Shown here: piece by piece, positions 1 to 5,937 of the stretch | Layout of the letters: each line of letters starts with the position of its first letter | How positions within the stretch are numbered: the first letter of the stretch is position 1 | Origin: Candidatus Giovannonibacteria bacterium RIFCSPHIGHO2_02_43_16 | GTDB lineage: Bacteria; Patescibacteriota; Minisyncoccia; JACPKW01; UBA11713 | Assembly: GCA_001778545.1 (NCBI GenBank) | Contig: MFHJ01000013.1 | Coordinates: 1 to 20,118, forward strand | Direction of reading: 5' to 3' | Length of the DNA stretch: 20,118 nucleotides | Made by a program: the position numbers and the translations under genes | The notes under the pieces: generated by a model | Told to the model about the DNA's origin: nothing | The model's database searches: none | The model's input: the letters and a program-made list of their open reading frames with translations, nothing else

Positions 1-331
1 AAAGTTCTGGTGTTTTTGAAATATGCAGAAGCTTTGTAATACGTTTTTCCCAATCCGAAAATTCTTCCTCAGAAAAAACGTCCTCCAGAGAAAGCATAGG
101 GACAATGTGCGTTATTTTTTTAAATCCTTTTAGCGCCTTTCCTGCCACGCGCTGGGTCGGCGAGTCCGGCGTTATCAAATCCGGATATTCATCTTCAAGT
201 TTTTTCAGCTCGTGCTTGAGCGAATCGAGCGCTTCCTCTGAAATCTCGAGTTTATTTAGAACATGATACTGATAGCGGTATTTATTTATCGCCTTTTTAA
301 GTTTCTCAATTCTATCTTTTACATCTCTCAC
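1..331 (-). CDS. ligA: NAD-dependent DNA ligase LigA, N-terminal fragment (cut by window edge)
   Basis: Seals nicks in DNA using NAD+ and is essential for replication and repair. Translating the minus strand gives about 110 residues that match the LigA N-terminal Ia and early adenylation region: NKYRYQYHVLN, then KLEDEYPDLITPDSPTQRV, then HIVPMLSLEDVFSEEEF. The catalytic KxDG lysine, OB fold, zinc finger, HhH and BRCT parts lie beyond the left edge. The only usable start after the in-frame TAA (335-337) is GTG at 329-331. The AAGGAG just upstream overlaps this GTG, so the start is imperfect. The gene begins 13 bp after the PilX-like gene on the same strand, so it may be the last gene of the pilus transcript. 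Family identification is secure; the start is less so. Confidence 0.93.
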   Translation of the reverse strand, partial: MRDVKDRIEKLKKAINKYRYQYHVLNKLEISEEALDSLKHELKKLEDEYPDLITPDSPTQRVAGKALKGFKKITHIVPMLSLEDVFSEEEFSDWEKRITKLLHISKTPEL

Positions 332-344
332 TCCTTAAGTCTAT

Positions 345-920
345 CTATTCAAAGACTGTTGTTTCAAGACTTCTTTGAAATGCCCTTGGGTTAGAGGGAT
401 CGCAGACAAATGGGCCTCCGCTGATTCCTGACGCATATCCATCCGCGTGAATAAAAGTCTCTATATATTTATCTGAGGGATTAGAAATATTCTCACGTTT
501 AATAACGCCCACGATTGCGCAAGAATTGTTCTGGAACTCTATTAACCATATTGACCTTCCGGCTTTTTTATCGTTAGGCGATGTGCAAGGGCTGGTTGGT
601 TCCGAAACATTGCCGGTTAAGCCTCCTGTGCAGCTTGACCATCCCCCTACATTGAAATTGTCTCCTGCGCACTCTATCTCATTCTGACTAGAGCTTGACG
701 TGGCAAAAGCGCTTCCAGGGTCTCCATCGTTGATTGTATCCCAGTAAATAGCGCAATCGACTCCTGCATCCGCGGCGTAGAAAGCAAGCTGTGACTGGCG
801 CCCGGTATTGGATAGCGAAATCTCCGTCGAGACAATGTTGGACACGCCTATGCTCACCGCGAGAACAATGGATACTATAATAACGCTTATTACCAATGCA
901 ATACCTCTAGATTTGATCAT
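345..920 (-). CDS. PilX-like minor pilin
   Basis: 191 residues. The N-terminus has a short basic leader (MIKSRG) followed by a hydrophobic helix (IALVISVIIVSIVLAVSIGV) and then the Glu-Ser-Asn-rich segment and 'AFYAADAGVD', which is the pattern of PilX N-terminal proteins of type IV pili. It lacks the canonical G|FTLIE site, as PilX members do. The remainder is a cysteine-containing globular domain with no family I recognise. Its ATG overlaps the stop of the preceding PilW-like gene (ATGA), implying translational coupling. It is the last of four minor-pilin genes (GspH, PilV, PilW, PilX order), which in other bacteria form a tip or priming complex for pilus assembly. The exact function is inferred from order and N-terminus. 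Confidence 0.8.
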   Translation of the reverse strand: MIKSRGIALVISVIIVSIVLAVSIGVSNIVSTEISLSNTGRQSQLAFYAADAGVDCAIYWDTINDGDPGSAFATSSSSQNEIECAGDNFNVGGWSSCTGGLTGNVSEPTSPCTSPNDKKAGRSIWLIEFQNNSCAIVGVIKRENISNPSDKYIETFIHADGYASGISGGPFVCDPSNPRAFQRSLETTVFE

Positions 921-1528
921 GGCTGGTCGAGTAAACCTCTTTTAGAAATAGTCGTTTGCAAAACAAGTTTAGCTGTCCCTATATTTTTAGGGTCGAGAAC
1001 TTGCCCATCAAGAACAATTGTCGCGAGAGACTGCGCCCCGTCGTTCGCCGTAGCGCCGCTGACATAAAAATTCACTTTATTCACTATGACGAAATCCGGC
1101 GAGGTTAGTTTTTGGCAGTTTATGTACGAACTATTCGTGCATGGAAGATTCCCATCGGAAGATTTAACAAGCTGCTTGGCTCCGGAAATCGGATCTGTCC
1201 AAACCTGATAAGTCACGGTTTGCCCTGCGGGGCTGTTTTTGAAAGTGAAAGAATTTCCCCCGCTGGGAAAAGGGCAATTCTGCGGCGATGTAAGCGTTCC
1301 TGAAGTTCCGCAATGAAATATCTTTCCGGTCCTGATCTCTTTGGCCATTGATTCAAAAGCAAACCGCAAGTTATCTTCCGCGCTTTGCTTGGCAATAATT
1401 TTTTTCTGCACATTTGTGATGGAAAAAAGCGTCGATACGGCAATGAAAACGGCTATAGTAAAAATAGCCAAAGCAATCAGCATCTCCAAAAGAGTGAATC
1501 CCTTCGTTTTATTCTCTGTTGTAAACAT
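917..1528 (-). CDS. PilW/PulJ-like minor pilin with prepilin N-terminus
   Basis: 203 residues. The leader ends in KTKG followed by FTLLEMLIALAIFTIAVF, a classic class III (prepilin) cleavage site with Glu at mature position 5 and a hydrophobic assembly helix. The body includes 'NLRFAFESMAKEIRTGK', a motif usual after the helix in PilW/PulJ-type minor pilins. It overlaps the PilV-like gene upstream by about 20 bp and the PilX-like gene downstream by 4 bp, so the three are translated as a unit. It should be cleaved by the PilD encoded in the same cluster. The PilW label follows from gene order and the AxESMxxEIR segment; subtype is less certain than minor-pilin status. Confidence 0.85.
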   Translation of the reverse strand: MFTTENKTKGFTLLEMLIALAIFTIAVFIAVSTLFSITNVQKKIIAKQSAEDNLRFAFESMAKEIRTGKIFHCGTSGTLTSPQNCPFPSGGNSFTFKNSPAGQTVTYQVWTDPISGAKQLVKSSDGNLPCTNSSYINCQKLTSPDFVIVNKVNFYVSGATANDGAQSLATIVLDGQVLDPKNIGTAKLVLQTTISKRGLLDQP

Positions 1529-2045
1529 ATCTTTCTAAAGTAAACGAGCGCTCACCCCCGCCTTTTTCCTCCCATTTCACAATCACCCTCACTTGCTTTT
1601 CCTGAGTATTCCCCGCTGGAATAAAAATACATCGCTTAAATACGGTCGCTGAATCGCTAGAGTCGTAGCTATAAACTCCCGTGCTGGAATCCTTTCTTAA
1701 AACCGGGGGGGTGCCGCCGCAACCATTAATTGCTTTAGTTATTATATCTATATAGCAGCCATTTTCTGATTGACACCCGGCAGATCCGGATACCTGGCTT
1801 CTAAAATTATCCCAACCATTCGCAGGATTTTCAAAAATCAAACTATCCCTCTTGTTTATAATAAATTCCATCCCTTCCTCCGCGAGATTATACGCTATCA
1901 CTTGATTCGAAGAGAAACTTGAACGGGAAAGAAGCGAAGTCGCAACAGCCAAAGGACCCAAAAAAGCGAGAGTCAATACCGCTATCGCGACGATCGTTTC
2001 AAGAAGTGTGAACCCTTTAAACCTAATTCTTAATTCCTTATTCAT
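1509..2045 (-). CDS. PilV-like minor pilin with prepilin N-terminus
   Basis: 178 residues. The leader MNKELRIRFKG precedes FTLLETIVAIAVLTLAFLG, a prepilin peptidase site and assembly helix, followed by 'AYNLAEEGMEFIINKRDS', the segment typical of PilV/GspI-type minor pilins. The C-terminal part is beta-rich and carries paired cysteines. The start lies 5 bases after the stop of the GspH-like gene, with a weak TAGGA Shine-Dalgarno sequence formed by that stop region. The 3' end overlaps the next gene. It is expected to enter the pilus tip complex after processing by PilD. Confidence 0.85.
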   Translation of the reverse strand: MNKELRIRFKGFTLLETIVAIAVLTLAFLGPLAVATSLLSRSSFSSNQVIAYNLAEEGMEFIINKRDSLIFENPANGWDNFRSQVSGSAGCQSENGCYIDIITKAINGCGGTPPVLRKDSSTGVYSYDSSDSATVFKRCIFIPAGNTQEKQVRVIVKWEEKGGGERSFTLERYVYNRE

Positions 2046-2050
2046 AATTC

Positions 2051-2674
2051 CTACTCAACAGATATCTGCCCAGTTGACCACACAACGACTGTTCTTTGCG
2101 TCCCGTCTGTCCCCTGAAGAATAATTTCAACGTCCGGGCAAGTTCCGGAAACAACCGTGCCGGAACATGTTCCTCCATCTGCTTTCAAGGTCGTATCCGG
2201 ATTTGGACGCTGATAAACTATATCCAACCGATCAATCGAACTGCTGTCAGGTTCACTGGTTTCTAACCCCTTAGCCAAATTCAAGATCTTCACGCCGTTC
2301 ATTATACTCACCGTCTTCACGGATTCTCCAGAATCATAGCTTTTGTCCCCGTCTGAATCCACGAAAATATTAAATTGGGTTGTTGAAACGGATTTGCGGA
2401 AATAAACTCCCCAGGAGGTAAACAAAAGAGGGGTTCCTGAATTATTATCATGATCATATCCCTTAACCGCTAAAGCGTTAGCTTGCGCTTCGCGAATCGC
2501 GAGCGCGACTTCGTTGGCGCTTCTCCTAACATTCAATTTCGCTCCATAAGTTTTGTATCCGGAAAGCATTATGCCCGTAACTATGCCGATAATAATTGTG
2601 ACTATCAGCATCTCCATTATCGTAAATCCGCGGGAGGCCTTCACGTTATTCGAATTTAAATAATATTTTCTCAC
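2051..2674 (-). CDS. GspH/FimT-like minor pilin (start uncertain)
   Basis: 207 residues from a GTG at 2672-2674. The KASRG/FTIMEMLIVTIIIG segment is a prepilin cleavage site, and 'RRSANEVALAIREAQANALAVKG' is the usual GspH/FimT signature after the assembly helix. The start is undecided. The GTG at 2674 lies inside an AGGAGG that would be its ribosome-binding site, leaving no spacing. A second in-frame GTG at 2642-2644 sits one base after the stop of the upstream DUF4430-like gene and would give a short leader (MKASRG) typical of prepilins, probably by translational reinitiation. The shorter form (2051-2644) is biologically attractive. Overlap with the upstream gene is 29 bp for the long form. 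Confidence 0.85.
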   Translation of the reverse strand: MRKYYLNSNNVKASRGFTIMEMLIVTIIIGIVTGIMLSGYKTYGAKLNVRRSANEVALAIREAQANALAVKGYDHDNNSGTPLLFTSWGVYFRKSVSTTQFNIFVDSDGDKSYDSGESVKTVSIMNGVKILNLAKGLETSEPDSSSIDRLDIVYQRPNPDTTLKADGGTCSGTVVSGTCPDVEIILQGTDGTQRTVVVWSTGQISVE

Positions 2675-3050
2675 CTCCTAATAGTTTTGTTTCATATGGG
2701 TTCTCCCGGCGCACTCGCCCGTTTAAATAAAAATTCCAGCGTTTTCCGTCATGGCCACTCTCCTTGTCTCCTATGGCCTTCGGGGCAAAATGATTTTCCA
2801 CTGAAAGCTGGATGCCGTAAACCGCGTTAGCCTGCTGCAGCATATCCCAAGCAGTAATCCCTTCTTTAGCGGAAGTCTTGAAATTCCTTTTATTGCCGTC
2901 CCCGAAATCGATTGTCAGCCATACCTCATCTTCGGGAACTCCCGCAAAAACCCCCGTCAATAAAAGCGACAAAAATAAAATAGCTCCGACACCAAACCAA
3001 ATAATAGTTTTGGAATCAAGCTTGTCTGTATTTTTTTTCGCTCTAGGCAT
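2646..3050 (-). CDS. Membrane-anchored DUF4430-like (transcobalamin C-terminal-like) protein
   Basis: 134 residues. A basic N-terminus (MPRAKKNTDKLDSK) precedes one membrane helix (residues about 15-37), then an extracytoplasmic domain of about 95 residues. 'GITAWDMLQQANAVYGIQLS', 'GKRWNFYLNGRV' and the final 'LLGGEKILFKFE' match the layout of DUF4430 domains, where a WxFYxNG strand and a terminal 'gD.i.w.fe' are conserved. The role in the pilus locus is unknown; the gene sits between pilD and the minor pilins, overlapping pilD by 8 bp and the GspH-like gene at its end. A ligand-binding or pilus-accessory role would be inference only. Family match is from memory of the motif pattern. Confidence 0.7.
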   Translation of the reverse strand: MPRAKKNTDKLDSKTIIWFGVGAILFLSLLLTGVFAGVPEDEVWLTIDFGDGNKRNFKTSAKEGITAWDMLQQANAVYGIQLSVENHFAPKAIGDKESGHDGKRWNFYLNGRVRRENPYETKLLGGEKILFKFE

Positions 3051-3810
3051 AGAAAAAATTAAAATAATTTAGAAAATCTGGAAATAAAAAGGCAAAAATT
3101 ATACCTAAAACCAAAAATGGGCCGAACGGTATTTCGCTTTTAATTGTAATCCCGGAGGAGCCCAAAAGCAATAAGATTCCAAATATAGCCCCTATCCAGA
3201 AGCCGAGAAGCACGGCATAGATGCTCCCCGGAAATCCAAGGAAAATCCCCCCTCCAATCATCAGTTTCGCGTCCCCCAGACCCATCCAGCGACCGCGCGA
3301 GAAAAACCAAAGGCAAAAAAGAAAAAGCGCTGGCAGCAAGCTCAAAAATAGGTCAAGAAGATTTATTTCAAAGAAAATAAATTTGGATAGAAAAGCCAGT
3401 GCCAGAAAAGAATAGGAAAAACTGTCAGGTATGATTTTATGCTTTACGTCATAGAGCGTGATCAATATTAGAAAGGCAGCTATCAAAAACCAGAAAACGA
3501 GCAATGCTGGACGATCAAAAAATTTCTTCTGCCATTCGATAAAAAACGCCAAAAATAAAATTCCCGTCAAAAACTCTCCCGCGGGATACTGCCAAGAGAT
3601 TTTGGACGAGCAATTTTTGCACTTTCCGCGCTGAATTAAAAAACTCAAAACCGGGATCAATTCCGCCCAAGAAAGCTCCTTCCCGCAGTTAAAACAGCGC
3701 GACCGGCCTTTGGTAACCCTCTCTCCAGTGTTATAGCGAAAGACTATGGAATTTAAAAAACTCCCGACCGCAAGGCCAAAAAGGAAAATTATCAAATTAA
3801 GCATGGGCAT
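3043..3810 (-). CDS. pilD: Prepilin peptidase / leader peptidase (A24 family) PilD
   Basis: 255 residues, polytopic membrane aspartyl protease that removes prepilin leaders and usually N-methylates the new N-terminus. Visible: N-terminal GLAVGSFLNSIVFR; a zinc-binding cytoplasmic loop with two CxxC pairs (Cys39/42 and Cys64/67); catalytic Asp in LYDVKHKIIPD (about Asp121); and catalytic Asp in GLGDAK (about Asp180). Both active-site aspartates and all four cysteines are present, so it looks functional. Its substrates are encoded around it: the two tandem pilins and the minor pilins. It is separated from the upstream pilus genes by the RAYT insertion and a terminator, so it needs its own promoter, which I could not identify convincingly. 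Confidence 0.95.
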   Translation of the reverse strand: MPMLNLIIFLFGLAVGSFLNSIVFRYNTGERVTKGRSRCFNCGKELSWAELIPVLSFLIQRGKCKNCSSKISWQYPAGEFLTGILFLAFFIEWQKKFFDRPALLVFWFLIAAFLILITLYDVKHKIIPDSFSYSFLALAFLSKFIFFEINLLDLFLSLLPALFLFCLWFFSRGRWMGLGDAKLMIGGGIFLGFPGSIYAVLLGFWIGAIFGILLLLGSSGITIKSEIPFGPFLVLGIIFAFLFPDFLNYFNFFYA

Positions 3811-3844
3811 TTATTCATTTTAATCTAGAAACTTATAAACACCT

Positions 3845-3865
3845 TACCGAAGTCCGACTCCGGTA
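3845..3865. repeat. REP-like hairpin, left copy, in inverted orientation
   Basis: Arms TACCGAAGT and ACTCCGGTA around a CCG triloop, with one mismatched pair in the 9-bp stem. The loop and core (GTCCGAC) are the reverse complement of the other two copies (GTCGGAC), so this copy faces the opposite way, as REP units flanking RAYT genes often do. Its right arm runs directly into the TATAAT box of the transposase gene. Confidence 0.8.
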
Positions 3866-3869
3866 TAAT
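3864..3869 (+). promoter_or_regulatory. -10 box of the RAYT gene, overlapping the REP hairpin
   Basis: A perfect TATAAT lies 7 bases before the ATG at 3877, so transcription would start at or next to the start codon. The first two bases of the box are the last two bases of the left REP hairpin. No good -35 is visible. Repressor-like binding of the transposase to its own REP here is inference. Confidence 0.55.
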
Positions 3870-3876
3870 TGGTGCT

Positions 3877-4572
3877 ATGAAAAGAATAAAGCCAAGTGAC
3901 GGGATATATCACGTTTACAACCGCGGCGTAGAAAAAAGAGATATTTTTACAAAGGACAGCGATCGTATGCGCTTTTTGTACTCTTTAATTATTTTCAATA
4001 GCACCGAGGATGCTGACAATGAAAGGCATTATTTTGAGCCAAATTTTTCAAATCTTACCGAAGTCGGACTTCGGTATAGTGATCAAAAAAAACTAGTTAA
4101 AATACATGCCTTTGTTTTAATGCGCAATCATTACCATCTAATGATCGAACAGGTTGAGGATAATGGGATTACAACATTCATGAGAAAACTTGGAACGGGA
4201 TACACAAACTACTTCAATAAAAAGTATGAAAGAGTTGGGGCTCTCTTTCAAGGAAAATACAAAGCTATAATTTTGGAAGAGCAACGCCAATTCCTATATT
4301 TGCCATATTATATTCATTTAAATCCCCTAGATGTCGTAGAACCAGAATGGAAAAATGGGAAAATTAACAATTTAAAGAACGCATTAAAATTTCTAGAAAC
4401 ATACAAATGGTCTAGTCATTTGGATTATCTGGGAGAAAAGAATTTTCCATCAATACTCGACACTAATATGCTGTCTGAATTCTATGGAAATGAAAGTAGA
4501 TATAGAGAAGGGATCGAGGAATGGATCAGAGAAAATTCCTACCAAGAATTTGAGGACATTTCTTTAGACTAA
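3877..4572 (+). CDS. REP-associated tyrosine transposase (RAYT, Y1/HUH family)
   Basis: 231 residues. Y1 transposases cut and rejoin single-stranded DNA at hairpins using one tyrosine. Visible: N-terminal 'GIYHVYNRGVEKRDIF', the HUH-type motif HYH at residues 85-87 within 'FVLMRNHYHLMIEQ', a candidate catalytic tyrosine at 109 or 112 in 'GTGYTNYFNKKYER', and 'GALFQGKYKA' followed by 'LPYYIHLNPL', all typical of the TnpA_REP group. Length is normal. It is encoded against the pilus operon and is bracketed by its REP hairpins at 3845 and 4593. Residues 61-67 (TEVGLRY) are encoded by a third perfect copy of the hairpin in the loop before the HUH strand. Ends with TAG, apparently intact. Confidence 0.93.
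   Translation: MKRIKPSDGIYHVYNRGVEKRDIFTKDSDRMRFLYSLIIFNSTEDADNERHYFEPNFSNLTEVGLRYSDQKKLVKIHAFVLMRNHYHLMIEQVEDNGITTFMRKLGTGYTNYFNKKYERVGALFQGKYKAIILEEQRQFLYLPYYIHLNPLDVVEPEWKNGKINNLKNALKFLETYKWSSHLDYLGEKNFPSILDTNMLSEFYGNESRYREGIEEWIRENSYQEFEDISLD
4056..4076. repeat. REP-like hairpin inside the RAYT coding sequence
   Basis: Perfect 9-bp stem, arms TACCGAAGT and ACTTCGGTA with CGG triloop, identical to the right flanking copy. It is 21 bases long, an exact seven codons, and is read in frame within the transposase gene in a variable loop between the first helix region and the HUH strand. Confidence 0.85.
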
Positions 4573-4575
4573 ATT

Positions 4576-4622
4576 TACCGTTTACCGAAGTTTACCGAAG
4601 TCGGACTTCGGTATTTACGGTA
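4576..4622. repeat. REP-like hairpin, right copy, with nested outer stem and direct repeats
   Basis: The core hairpin at 4593-4613 has arms TACCGAAGT and ACTTCGGTA around CGG (perfect). TTTACCGAAG occurs twice in tandem (4581-4590, 4591-4600). An outer pair TACCGT (4576-4581) and ACGGTA (4617-4622) encloses the structure. It begins 4 bases after the RAYT stop codon. Confidence 0.8.
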
Positions 4623-4624
4623 TT

Positions 4625-4798
4625 TATAAATGGTCAAGCCATAACGATTACTTAGGGAAGAAAAATTTTGATTATCTGCTGGATAAAAGCTTGCTTAGCG
4701 AATTTTTCGAAACTCCGGAAAAATATGCGCGGGGAGTGAGAGAATGGATAGAAGGAAAAGCAAATTCCAATATAGAAAAAAGTATCGTCCTAGAATAA
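4625..4798 (+). pseudogene. C-terminal remnant of a second RAYT transposase
   Basis: An open frame of 57 codons with no start reads YKWSSHNDYLGKKNF, then DYLLDKSLLSEFF, then EKYARGVREWIE, and ends in TAA. This is clearly homologous to the last quarter of the adjacent intact transposase (YKWSSHLDYLGEKNF, LDTNMLSEFYG, RYREGIEEWIRE) but diverged from it, so it is a separate, older copy and not a recent duplication. Everything upstream of YKWSS is missing; the right REP hairpin of the intact element abuts the break. Most likely one RAYT unit inserted into or recombined with another. Confidence 0.85.
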
Positions 4799-4821
4799 CT
4801 ATTGGGGTCGGACCCCGATAG
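4799..4821. repeat. Second REP-like hairpin type (GGGGT-CGG-ACCCC)
   Basis: Arms CTATTGGGGT and ACCCCGATAG around a CGG triloop give a 10-bp stem with one G-T wobble. It begins right after the stop codon of the RAYT remnant and shares the GTCGGAC core with the hairpin of the intact RAYT, while the outer stem differs. There is no T-run, so it is not a terminator itself. Confidence 0.7.
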
Positions 4822-4854
4822 AAGAAAAGCCCAGCTTGCACCGGGCTTTTCTTC
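4821..4854. terminator. Bidirectional Rho-independent terminator
   Basis: Perfect 12-bp inverted repeat GAAGAAAAGCCC / GGGCTTTTCTTC with a 10-base loop. Read on either strand, the G+C-rich AGCCC/GGGCT stem is followed by TTTTCTTC. On the minus strand it lies 18 bases past the stop of the pilin at 4873 and would end the upstream pilus transcript; on the plus strand it would stop read-through from the RAYT element. Confidence 0.85.
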
Positions 4855-4872
4855 CAAGACCAATCGAGAAAA

Positions 4873-5310
4873 CTATGGGCAGACAGTACCCGCTCCTAAT
4901 GCTGTGCCTGATTTTCTTGAGTTCCCAACACTATCAACGCACCAGTATTGGCCCGTTTCGCTCAAAAGATTTGCCTGGACCGCATATGCCGTTGCCGAAG
5001 CATTACATGTAAGCGTCACGCCGCTCGAAAATGCAGAGGGGGTAGCATTAGTATATTCTTTTACGGGCGATGTGTTAAACATACCAGCCGCGCATCCAGA
5101 GGCGCCCCCATATCCATTGGGACTTTGATTATCATAATATATCTCAGCTGCGGCTCTTACCCCAGACAGTTGAGCCTTTGTTTTAGCATCATTACCCTTA
5201 CTTCTCGCTGTATTGAGAGAAGCCAGTACAACGGAGGCCAATATGCCAATGATAGCGATAACAACCAGCAACTCAATAAGCGTAAACCCTTTTTTTGAAG
5301 AAATTTTCAT
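4873..5310 (-). CDS. Type IV pilin, short (candidate major pilin 2)
   Basis: 145 residues. The leader MKISSKKG precedes FTLIELLVVIAIIGILASVVLASLN, the canonical prepilin cleavage site with Glu5 and assembly helix. The body resembles type IVa pilin / GspG: 'AQLSGVRAAAEIYYDNQ', then a cysteine-bounded C-terminal domain ending in 'GQYWCVDSVG...VCP', whose last cysteines probably form the D-loop disulfide. It closely resembles the neighbouring pilin in architecture. Followed by a strong terminator, which suits an abundant transcript; a 108-bp spacer precedes it, enough for a separate promoter. Which of the two tandem pilins builds the fibre cannot be decided from sequence. Confidence 0.92.
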   Translation of the reverse strand: MKISSKKGFTLIELLVVIAIIGILASVVLASLNTARSKGNDAKTKAQLSGVRAAAEIYYDNQSPNGYGGASGCAAGMFNTSPVKEYTNATPSAFSSGVTLTCNASATAYAVQANLLSETGQYWCVDSVGNSRKSGTALGAGTVCP

Positions 5311-5418
5311 TTATTATACTTTATACAAAGAAAACGACCTTTGAAGTTAATATCGACTTTATATGCTTATATTATATTTTAAAGGGTGATTCTTTACTGT
5401 GGATAAGAGAAAGATGGT
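5311..5418 (-). promoter_or_regulatory. AT-rich spacer between the pilins, possible promoter of the second pilin
   Basis: The longest intergenic spacer in the upstream pilus operon (108 bp), strongly AT-rich. On the minus strand it contains TATAAT boxes (one within AAATATAATATAAG, and TATAAAGTATAAT ending 2 bases before the ATG). No convincing -35 or Shine-Dalgarno is visible. A promoter here is plausible but unproven. Confidence 0.35.
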
Positions 5419-5925
5419 TTATTGGCATGTCGTATCGTTGTTATTTAGAGGATCTGCGATCGCGTTGGAAAACCCCGTTGAGTCCACACACCAGTTATCC
5501 GCGTTAGGCAACGCTCCGCTGCTACCACCCGTCAAAGTGGCTGAAACCGCATACTCATCAGCGTCTGCGCCGCCCGTGGCATTGCTCCTGCAGGATATCG
5601 CCGTATTCGAAGGATAATTGCTTTGCTTAACAATAAAATCCATATTTGATACAGTGTCGTCAAACATGTTATCGGCATTGGGACCGGGGGTTCCGTCATC
5701 GCATGAGTTATCACCAGAGCCTGCCTTGCCATAATGGAGGTTGCTCGTATAGTAAATCTGCGCCGCATTCCTTGCTTGTTCGAGTTGTGCTTTAACTTTT
5801 GCATTATTCGCTTTTTTTGTCGTTGTATTTACGGACACTATTATTATAGAAGCCAAAACGCCAATAATGGCGAGAACTACCAAGATTTCGATTAAAGTAA
5901 ACCCTTTTTTCGAAAATCTTTTCAT
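5419..5925 (-). CDS. Type IV pilin, long (candidate major pilin 1)
   Basis: 168 residues. The leader MKRFSKKG precedes FTLIEILVVLAIIGVLASIIIVSVN, a canonical prepilin site. It continues with 'KVKAQLEQARNAAQIYYTSN', a Gly/Asp/Asn-rich surface region, and 'NADNWCVDSTGFSNAI...TTCQ', which shares the WCVDS and final-cysteine pattern with the next gene. The start lies 8 bp after pilC. It is longer than the second pilin by an extra cysteine-containing loop (CDDGTPGPNADNMFDD). Processed by PilD and assembled by PilB/PilC. A TATAAT box ends 6 bases before the ATG, so a separate leaderless transcript is possible. Confidence 0.92.
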   Translation of the reverse strand: MKRFSKKGFTLIEILVVLAIIGVLASIIIVSVNTTTKKANNAKVKAQLEQARNAAQIYYTSNLHYGKAGSGDNSCDDGTPGPNADNMFDDTVSNMDFIVKQSNYPSNTAISCRSNATGGADADEYAVSATLTGGSSGALPNADNWCVDSTGFSNAIADPLNNNDTTCQ

Positions 5926-5931
5926 AAATAA

Positions 5932-5937
5932 ATTATA
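5932..5937 (-). promoter_or_regulatory. TATAAT box ahead of the first pilin
   Basis: Perfect TATAAT, then 6 bases (TTATTT), then the pilin ATG at 5925. The box contains the TAA stop codon of pilC. The spacing predicts initiation at the start codon. No good -35 is visible. Confidence 0.45.

Noticed and set aside
4799..4821. GGGGTCGGACCCC hairpin as a terminator
   Set aside because: No T-run follows on either strand. The adjacent repeat at 4821-4854 is a proper terminator and the hairpin shares the core of the RAYT-linked repeat.
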